A stretch of DNA of 64,000 nucleotides, taken from the NCBI RefSeq assembly GCF_018129085.1, contig NZ_JAAGBB010000026.1, positions 43,526-107,525 of the forward strand. The letters are read 5' to 3'. Of this stretch, positions 58,983-64,000 are shown in pieces. The position numbers and the translations under genes are program-made. The notes under the pieces were generated by a model, which saw only the letters and a list, made by a program, of their open reading frames with translations, did not search any database and was not told where the DNA came from. The DNA comes from Plastoroseomonas hellenica. GTDB lineage: Bacteria; Pseudomonadota; Alphaproteobacteria; Acetobacterales; Acetobacteraceae. Positions within the stretch are counted from its first letter, which is position 1; each line of letters opens with the position of its first letter.

Positions 58983-60113
58983 TCAGATGTAGTGCTCGGC
59001 CAGCGGCTTGAAGCCGTTGAAGCTCTGCGCGGCGTAGCTCGTCACATAGGCGCCGGTCGCCATCAGCTCCACGCGGTCGCCGCATTCGAGCGCCAGCGGC
59101 AGGCGGTAGTTGCTCTTTTCATAGAGCGTATCCGTGCTGTCGCAGGTCGGGCCGGCGATCGTCACCGGGCCTTCGCGGGTGCCGTCATGCGGCGTGCGGA
59201 AGGCGTATTTGATCGCCTCGCCCTCGGTCTCGGCGAGGCCGCCGAAGCGCCCGATATCGAGGTAGACCCAGCGCACCGGGTCATCGGCACCCTTGCGGGA
59301 GACCAGCACCACCTCGGCCGAGACGACCCCTGCATCGCCCACCATGAAGCGGCCCGGCTCGATCAGCATCTCCGGCAGGTCATTGCCGAAATGCTGCACC
59401 ATGGCGCCCATGATCGCATCGCCGAATTCGCCGATCTCCGGCACCTCCGCGCGGTAGCGCACCGGGTAGCCGCCGCCGAGATTGACCATGCGCAGCTTCA
59501 CGCCGGCCTCGCGGAGGTCGGAGAAGACCATGGCGACGCGGGCAATTGCCGCCTGATAGGCGCCGGTCGTGGTCTGCTGCGAGCCGACGTGGAAGGAGAT
59601 CCCATAGGGGTCGAGGCCCCAGTCGCGCGCCAGGATCATCAGGTCGCGCGCCATCTCCACCTCGCAGCCGAACTTGCGGCTGAGCGGCCATTCGGCGCCC
59701 TTGTTCTCGACCAGGATGCGGCAATAGACCTTCGCGCCCGGCGCATGCTGCGCGAGCTTCTTCAGCTCCGGCTCGCTGTCGAAGGCGAACATGCGCACAC
59801 CGGCGGCATAGGCCGCCTGGATCGCCGAGACCTTCTTCACGGTGTTGCCGAAGGAGATCGCGTCCGGGCGCGCGCCGGCCTCGAGGCAGGACTGCACCTC
59901 TTCCCAGGACGCGGCGTCGAAGCTGGAGCCGAGGCCGGTCAGGCGCTCCAGGATCGGGGCGGCCGGATTCGCCTTCACCGCGTAGTAGACGCGTGCCAGC
60001 GGCAGCGCGGCCTTCAGACGGCGATAATTCGTCTCCACGCGATCCACGTCGAGCACCAGGCAAGGTGTCGCGGGCGCAGAGTCGCACAGGAACGCGGCGA
60101 TCTTTGGAGTCAT
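58983..60113 (-). CDS. Ornithine/diaminocarboxylate decarboxylase (alanine-racemase fold)
   Basis: The 376-residue enzyme has the fold III PLP set: YYAVKANPA with Lys47, FDAASWEEVQ, ISFHVGSQQTT near residue 178, VNLGGGYPVRY near 215, MLIEPGRFMVGD near 249 and CDSTDTL near 322 with the active-site cysteine. It makes putrescine from ornithine, or cadaverine from lysine. The gene is monocistronic, ending with the hairpin at 58957. A long upstream leader suggests post-transcriptional control by polyamines or amino acids. Confidence 0.92.
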   Translation of the reverse strand: MTPKIAAFLCDSAPATPCLVLDVDRVETNYRRLKAALPLARVYYAVKANPAAPILERLTGLGSSFDAASWEEVQSCLEAGARPDAISFGNTVKKVSAIQAAYAAGVRMFAFDSEPELKKLAQHAPGAKVYCRILVENKGAEWPLSRKFGCEVEMARDLMILARDWGLDPYGISFHVGSQQTTTGAYQAAIARVAMVFSDLREAGVKLRMVNLGGGYPVRYRAEVPEIGEFGDAIMGAMVQHFGNDLPEMLIEPGRFMVGDAGVVSAEVVLVSRKGADDPVRWVYLDIGRFGGLAETEGEAIKYAFRTPHDGTREGPVTIAGPTCDSTDTLYEKSNYRLPLALECGDRVELMATGAYVTSYAAQSFNGFKPLAEHYI

Positions 60114-60355
60114 CGCAGCACCACCCCAGACTGAATGGGCCGCCTGTCCAGGCGACGGCCCCAGGTTAACGAAACGGTCGAACGAACCAGCGACCTGAGT
60201 GGACCGTCCGGCTGCTGCCGCACGGGGTTGCCAGAACGCTTGACGTCGTTGCGTAAACCCTTTGGCCGCCGGGACTTCCCGCGGTTGGGGGCCAGAGGCA
60301 CGTGCGTGCTGCGTCTGCGGCGGGAAATAGGACCGGTGCGCCAGGGGAGCAAGAG
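60114..60355 (-). promoter_or_regulatory. Leader region of the ornithine decarboxylase gene
   Basis: With the terminator at 60356 this makes a 397-base gap without a convincing gene. In the leader RNA, GGCC-GT-CGCCT / AGGCG-GCC forms a bulged hairpin at 60137-60161, 24 bases before the ATG, with GGGGTGGTG as ribosome site. A 94-codon open frame, 60394 to 60110, overlaps the start but looks random (Arg-rich). Leaders before alphaproteobacterial ornithine decarboxylases can hold a structured speF motif; I cannot confirm it by eye. Confidence 0.4.
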
Positions 60356-60382
60356 AAAATCTTCGGTTCGCCGATTTTTTTT
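60356..60382. terminator. A/T-tract hairpin terminator
   Basis: The sequence AAAATcttCGG-TTCG-CCGATTTT followed by T's (eight T's in all, 60375-60382) is a stable UUCG-loop hairpin with a U run. Read leftwards it also has an ATTTTCTCTT tail, so it can end the lytic transglycosylase transcript. Read rightwards it is a perfect intrinsic terminator, although no rightward gene is seen upstream. Confidence 0.6.
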
Positions 60383-60510
60383 CAGGGCGATCATCGCCCG
60401 GGCAGGAAACTCACCTTGAGCCTAAGTCCGGCACGGGAAGGCGGCCCGAGAATCGCTCTGTTTTCGGAAGCCATTCCGGAAGGGCGTGCCGCGTCTGCAT
60501 CCACTGCGGG

Positions 60511-61275
60511 TCAGAAGCGCCGCGCGATGATCAGCCCGCCGCGCGGCACGGACGCCAGCCGCGCCTGCAGGATCGGCATGCTGCGATAGGCGTCGAGACC
60601 ACGCCCCTGGGAGCCGGAGGGTGCGGCGATCACCTGGGCCCGTGCGGCGCCGTTGGAGAGCATGGCGCCGCTGCTGGGGCTCATCGGCGGCCGCGCGCCG
60701 AGGGCTGCCATCATCGCCGGCGTCACGGTGGCGGGGCTGCGCTGCTCCTCCGCCCAGAGTTCCGCGACCCGCGCCTGATAAGCATTGGCATATTCGGGCG
60801 TGCGCGAGTGATAGGCCGCGGAGGCCCGGTTCCAGTCGCCGAGCTCGGTGCGCAGCTCGGTCAGGAAGCGCGCCGCGTAACGGGTATTGGTCGTCGGGTC
60901 GAAGGCTTCCTCGAGGCTCGCGAAGGCGTTGGGGTGATGCCGCAGGTTGATTTGCATGCAGCCGATGTCGATCGAGCGGACCCCCTGCGCCTGCAGGGAC
61001 CGCACGGCGGCAATCGCTGCCGCCCGGTCGGGGAAAAAGCTGCCGCGTCCCTCGGCATTGATGGTCCAGGGCCAAGGGTGGAAAGCACCGGTCACCGGGT
61101 CGCGACGGCCGGATTCAGCGCGCCCGATCGCCATCAGCAGATGTGCGGGAATCCCCGCTGCGGTCTCGGCGGCACGGATCGCGGCACGGCAGAGCTGGCC
61201 CTGCTCGGCCGGCTGCGCGAGGACGGCAGCAGGAAGCAGGAGCAGGGCAAGGAGGCCAAGGATGGTCTTCTTCAT
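60511..61275 (-). CDS. Lytic transglycosylase, SLT domain
   Basis: The 254-residue protein has a signal peptide (MKKTILGLLALLLLPAAVLA, cleavage before QP). The SLT domain has the catalytic glutamate in IGRAESGRRD (Glu54), the GCMQINLRHHP block near 104 and AAYHSRTPEYANAYQARV near 160. It cuts peptidoglycan glycan strands. Being divergent from cheB-fliI-fliJ, it may open the wall for the flagellar rod, as inferred from place only. The C-terminal 70 residues are low complexity. Confidence 0.88.
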   Translation of the reverse strand: MKKTILGLLALLLLPAAVLAQPAEQGQLCRAAIRAAETAAGIPAHLLMAIGRAESGRRDPVTGAFHPWPWTINAEGRGSFFPDRAAAIAAVRSLQAQGVRSIDIGCMQINLRHHPNAFASLEEAFDPTTNTRYAARFLTELRTELGDWNRASAAYHSRTPEYANAYQARVAELWAEEQRSPATVTPAMMAALGARPPMSPSSGAMLSNGAARAQVIAAPSGSQGRGLDAYRSMPILQARLASVPRGGLIIARRF

Positions 61276-61392
61276 GGCCCGGGCTTGCGCAACTGCCGTG
61301 CCAACCTCACCGGAAGGTGTGGGCGCCGTCCGGGGGCATTTACCTTTTGGTCCGATTGCCCGGGGCATGGTCCGGCTTCCAGGAGGACGCGC

Positions 61393-62469
61393 TTGACCCA
61401 GATCCCGGCACCACTCCGTGTCCTCGTCTGTGACGACAGCGTGGTGATCCGCGCTGCCATCGCGCGGATTCTCGGCACCGACCCGGCGCTGCATGTCGCC
61501 GCGCGCGCCGGCAATGGCCGCGATGCCGTGGAAGCGGTCAAGCGCGGCGGCATCGACGTCGTGATCCTCGACCTCGAGATGCCGGTGATGGGCGGGCTGG
61601 AAGCGCTGCCGCTGCTGCTCGCCGCCGATCCCGGGGTGCGCGTCATCGTCGCCTCCGCGCTCACCACGCGCGGTGCCAGCATCGCCATGGAAGCGCTGCG
61701 CCTCGGCGCGGTCGACTATGTGCCGAAGCCTGGCACCGGCGAGGACCGGGCCTTCGCCGAGGAATTGCTCGCCAAGGCCCGCGGTCACGGCACGCTGCGC
61801 CGCCGCGCGCCCGCGGCGGCCACCACCGTCGCCGCCCCCGCGCCTGCCGCGCCGCGCCCCTTGCCGGCCTTGCCGCGCGGGCCGCTGCTGCCGGCTGCCA
61901 TCTTCGCGATCGGCTCTTCGACCGGCGGGCCGGATGCCCTCGGCACCGTGTTCCGCGCCTTCAAGCGCCTGCCGCGGATCCCGCTGCTGCTCACCCAGCA
62001 CATGCCGGGCCCCTTCATCCCGAAGCTCGCAGACCATTTGTCCCGCCTCGGCCCGGTGCCGGTTGCCGAAGCGCGCGACGGCGAGGCGATCGAGCCCGGG
62101 CGGGCCTATATCGCGCCCGGCGGCTGCCACCTGCAGATCGCCCCAGCCGGTGGCGGGCAGGCGGTGGTGCGCCTCTGGGACGGACCGCCCGAGCATTCCT
62201 GCCGGCCCGCGGTCGATCCCATGCTGCGCAGCCTGCCGGCGGTCTTCGGCGGCCGCGTCGGCGCCGCGGTCCTGACCGGCATGGGGCAGGATGGTGCCCT
62301 GGGCGCCGGCGCCGTGGTCGCGGCCGGCGGTGCCGTCTATGCGCAGGACGCCGCGACATCGGTGGTCTGGGGCATGCCGGGCGCCGTCACCGAAGCCGGC
62401 CACGCGCGGGAGGTCCTGCCGCTGCCGGCACTCGCCACCCGGATCGCCGAGATCGTCGGCGCGGCATGA
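61393..62469 (+). CDS. cheB: CheB, chemotaxis protein-glutamate methylesterase
   Basis: The 358-residue protein joins a receiver domain (Asp14, Asp15, and phospho-acceptor Asp60 in LDLEMPVMGG) to a methylesterase domain, through an Ala/Pro linker near 140-165. The catalytic triad is in IGSSTGGPDAL, LTQHMPGPFI and TGMGQDGALG. It removes methyl groups from chemoreceptors. A TTG start at 61393 has AGGAGG six bases before it; this is the only good start. It overlaps fliI by four bases. No cheR or cheA is present in the window. Confidence 0.92.
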   Translation: MTQIPAPLRVLVCDDSVVIRAAIARILGTDPALHVAARAGNGRDAVEAVKRGGIDVVILDLEMPVMGGLEALPLLLAADPGVRVIVASALTTRGASIAMEALRLGAVDYVPKPGTGEDRAFAEELLAKARGHGTLRRRAPAAATTVAAPAPAAPRPLPALPRGPLLPAAIFAIGSSTGGPDALGTVFRAFKRLPRIPLLLTQHMPGPFIPKLADHLSRLGPVPVAEARDGEAIEPGRAYIAPGGCHLQIAPAGGGQAVVRLWDGPPEHSCRPAVDPMLRSLPAVFGGRVGAAVLTGMGQDGALGAGAVVAAGGAVYAQDAATSVVWGMPGAVTEAGHAREVLPLPALATRIAEIVGAA

Positions 62470-63797
62470 GCACGCTTCGCCATGCCGAGCTGGCGCTCGC
62501 GGCGCTGGCGCGGCGCCCACCCTTCCGCATCCAGGGGCGGGTCGCCGCCGCCGGTGCGCTGACCCTCGACATCGATGGGCTGCAGGGCCTGGCTGCGCGC
62601 GGCGACCGTGTCGCGATCGCACATCCGGGTGGCGAGCTGACCGGCGAGATCACCGATATCAGCATCGATCGCCTGCGCGCCGTCGGGTTCGAGGCGCTGG
62701 AAGGCATCGGCCTTGGCGCCGCCGTGCGCCTGGAGGGCGCGGCGACGCTGGCGCCGGATGACGCCTGGCTCGGCCGGGTGGTCGACCCGCTGGGACGCCC
62801 GATCGATGGCAAGGGTGCGCTGCCGCAGGGAAGCGTGCCGCGGCGGGTGCGTGCTGCGCCGCCGGCGGCCGGCACGCGCGCGCGGCTCGGCCCGCGGCTC
62901 GATCTCGGGGTGCGGGCGCTCGATGCCTTCTGCACCTGCCGGCGTGGTCAACGCCTCGGCCTCTTCGCGGCCTCGGGCGTCGGCAAATCGACCCTGATGT
63001 CGATGCTGGCGGCAGGGGCGGAGGCCGATGTCGCGGTCATCGCGCTGGTCGGCGAACGCGGGCGGGAGCTGCGCGAATTCGTCGAGGAAGATCTCGGCGC
63101 GGCGGGCCTGGCGCGCAGCGTCGTGGTCTGCGCGACTTCCGACCAGCCGCCGCTGATGCGGCGGGAAGCCGCCTTCGCTGCGATGACCGTCGCCGAGCAT
63201 TTCCGCGACCAGGGCCGGCATGTGCTGCTGATGATGGACAGCGTGACGCGCTTCGCCATGGCGCTGCGCGAGATCGGCCTCGCCTCCGGGGAGCCGCCGG
63301 CGACCCGCGGCTATACGCCGACCGTCTTCGCGGAACTGCCGCGCCTTCTGGAGCGCGCCGGCCCGGCCGAGGCCGGCAATCCCGGCGCCATCACCGGCCT
63401 CTTCACCGTGCTGGTCGAAGGCGACGACCATGACGAGCCGGTGGCGGATGCGGTGCGCGGCATCCTCGACGGCCACGTCGTGCTCGACCGTAAGATCGGG
63501 GAGGCCGGGCGTTATCCCGCGATCGACGTGCTGCGCAGCCTGTCGCGCACCGTGCCCGGCTGCCTCGAGGAGGACGAGCATGCGCTCATGCTGCGCGCCC
63601 GCCGCATCCTGGCGCTGCACGCCGAGGTCGCCGACCTGGTGCGGCTTGGCGCCTATCGCGCCGGCACCGACCCCGATGTGGACGCGGCCGTGAGGCTCGC
63701 GCCGCGCATCGAAGCCTTCCTGGCGCAGCGAAAGGAGGAGCGCGGCACCATCGCCGATGCCTTCGGCCGCCTGGCGGAGGCGCTGGATGGCGCCTGA
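62466..63797 (+). CDS. fliI: FliI, flagellum-specific ATPase
   Basis: The 443-residue protein is the export ATPase of the flagellar type III system. Walker A is FAASGVGKST near residue 167, VALVGERGREL follows, the Walker B-like LLMMDSVTRFAMALREIG is near 255 and the family block GEPPATRGYTPTVFAELPRL near 275. It forms a hexamer at the export gate with FliH and FliJ. It overlaps cheB by four bases and the next gene by eleven, so this is one operon. Confidence 0.93.
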   Translation: MSTLRHAELALAALARRPPFRIQGRVAAAGALTLDIDGLQGLAARGDRVAIAHPGGELTGEITDISIDRLRAVGFEALEGIGLGAAVRLEGAATLAPDDAWLGRVVDPLGRPIDGKGALPQGSVPRRVRAAPPAAGTRARLGPRLDLGVRALDAFCTCRRGQRLGLFAASGVGKSTLMSMLAAGAEADVAVIALVGERGRELREFVEEDLGAAGLARSVVVCATSDQPPLMRREAAFAAMTVAEHFRDQGRHVLLMMDSVTRFAMALREIGLASGEPPATRGYTPTVFAELPRLLERAGPAEAGNPGAITGLFTVLVEGDDHDEPVADAVRGILDGHVVLDRKIGEAGRYPAIDVLRSLSRTVPGCLEEDEHALMLRARRILALHAEVADLVRLGAYRAGTDPDVDAAVRLAPRIEAFLAQRKEERGTIADAFGRLAEALDGA

Positions 63798-64000
63798 CCC
63801 GCTGGATGTCCTGCTCCGGCTGCGCGCGATGGAGTTGCGCAACGCGAAGCGCGACCTCGGCACCGCGACCCGCGCCCTGACGACCGCCGAAGATGTCGCC
63901 GCCCGCGCCGCCGCTGCGCCGGCGCGGGAAGAGGCGGCGGGCGCCGACCCGCTGCTGCTCACCGCCTGGATGCCGCAGGCGCTCGCCGCGCGGGACCGCG
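63787..64000 (+). CDS. FliJ-like flagellar export protein (N-terminal part)
   Basis: The frame starts ATG inside the end of fliI (eleven-base overlap) and runs off the window after about 71 codons. The visible part, MAPDPLDVLLRLRAMELRNA then KRDLGTATRALTTAEDVAAR, is Arg/Ala-rich and helical, as expected for the coiled-coil stator FliJ. FliJ is the usual next gene after fliI. The C-terminus is unseen, so the name rests partly on position. Confidence 0.6.
   Translation, partial: MAPDPLDVLLRLRAMELRNAKRDLGTATRALTTAEDVAARAAAAPAREEAAGADPLLLTAWMPQALAARDR

Noticed and set aside
60110..60394. 94-codon frame ending at the ornithine decarboxylase start as a leader peptide
   Set aside because: It is Arg-rich without hydrophobic or polyamine-sensing features and has no good ribosome site; the ATGA overlap alone is weak evidence.
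1..64000. tRNA, rRNA, prophage or insertion sequence
   Set aside because: No T-loop-like GGTTCGAATCC with matching arms, no transposase, integrase or phage structural gene and no terminal inverted repeats with target duplications were seen on reading.

Overview
The window is about 64 kb of high-GC DNA with dense, short-gap gene packing. It carries many TTT-type (Bug) solute receptors, short-chain dehydrogenases, acyl-CoA enzymes and palindromic intergenic repeats. This fits an alphaproteobacterium of the Acetobacteraceae/Rhodospirillales type (Roseomonas-like). That placement is inference from gene content and codon style; there is no rRNA or tRNA gene in the window to confirm it.

Left edge (1-3.3 kb): a molybdenum-cofactor block. 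The end of mobB and moeA run rightwards and converge on a leftward fdhD-mobA-small membrane protein operon, the set needed to mature a formate dehydrogenase. 3.5-11.4 kb: a small membrane protein, a membrane-anchored spermidine-synthase-like protein, a ThDP enzyme, an OprB-like porin, an atypical SDR and a Gly/Pro-rich repeat lipoprotein. 11.6-17.9 kb: two related D-aminoacylase-type amidohydrolases flank a Bug receptor, followed by a metallo-beta-lactamase-fold hydrolase and a sugar-phosphate isomerase-like TIM barrel. 18-22 kb: a complete iron-type ABC importer (binding protein, two-domain permease, ATPase). 22-26.5 kb: a nitrate/taurine-type ABC importer with a SARP/TPR regulator at its end.

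26.6-36.6 kb: an uptake and catabolism region for an unknown carboxylic acid. It holds three of the four Bug receptors, a 3-hydroxyisobutyrate-dehydrogenase-like enzyme, SDRs, a MmgE/PrpD protein and an MFS carrier, around a LacI-family repressor. The palindrome GGTATCGATACC occurs in two promoter regions and a degenerate copy lies over a third start, which suggests a local LacI regulon.

36.6-44.6 kb: a tightly overlapping leftward operon (acyl-CoA dehydrogenase, APH-fold kinase, DUF6285-like protein, CoA transferase, two more acyl-CoA dehydrogenases, enoyl-CoA hydratase, SDR, DUF188 protein). Its first three genes match the logic of the levulinate lvaABC system and of animal ACAD10/11, which phosphorylate and then eliminate 4-hydroxyacyl-CoAs. 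This is the most interesting system in the window. 44.7-57.4 kb: further SDRs, a D-2-hydroxyacid dehydrogenase, two MFS carriers, an M35-like lipoprotein peptidase, a zinc alcohol dehydrogenase, an acyl-CoA ligase with a crotonase, an M20 peptidase and a second ThDP enzyme. 57.5-61.3 kb: aat, an Lrp/AsnC regulator, an ornithine decarboxylase with a long leader, and a lytic transglycosylase. Right edge: cheB-fliI-fliJ, the start of a flagellar/chemotaxis operon that continues outside the window.

At least three families of intergenic palindromic or mosaic repeats are shared between distant sites. No insertion sequence, prophage, CRISPR array, rRNA or tRNA was seen.
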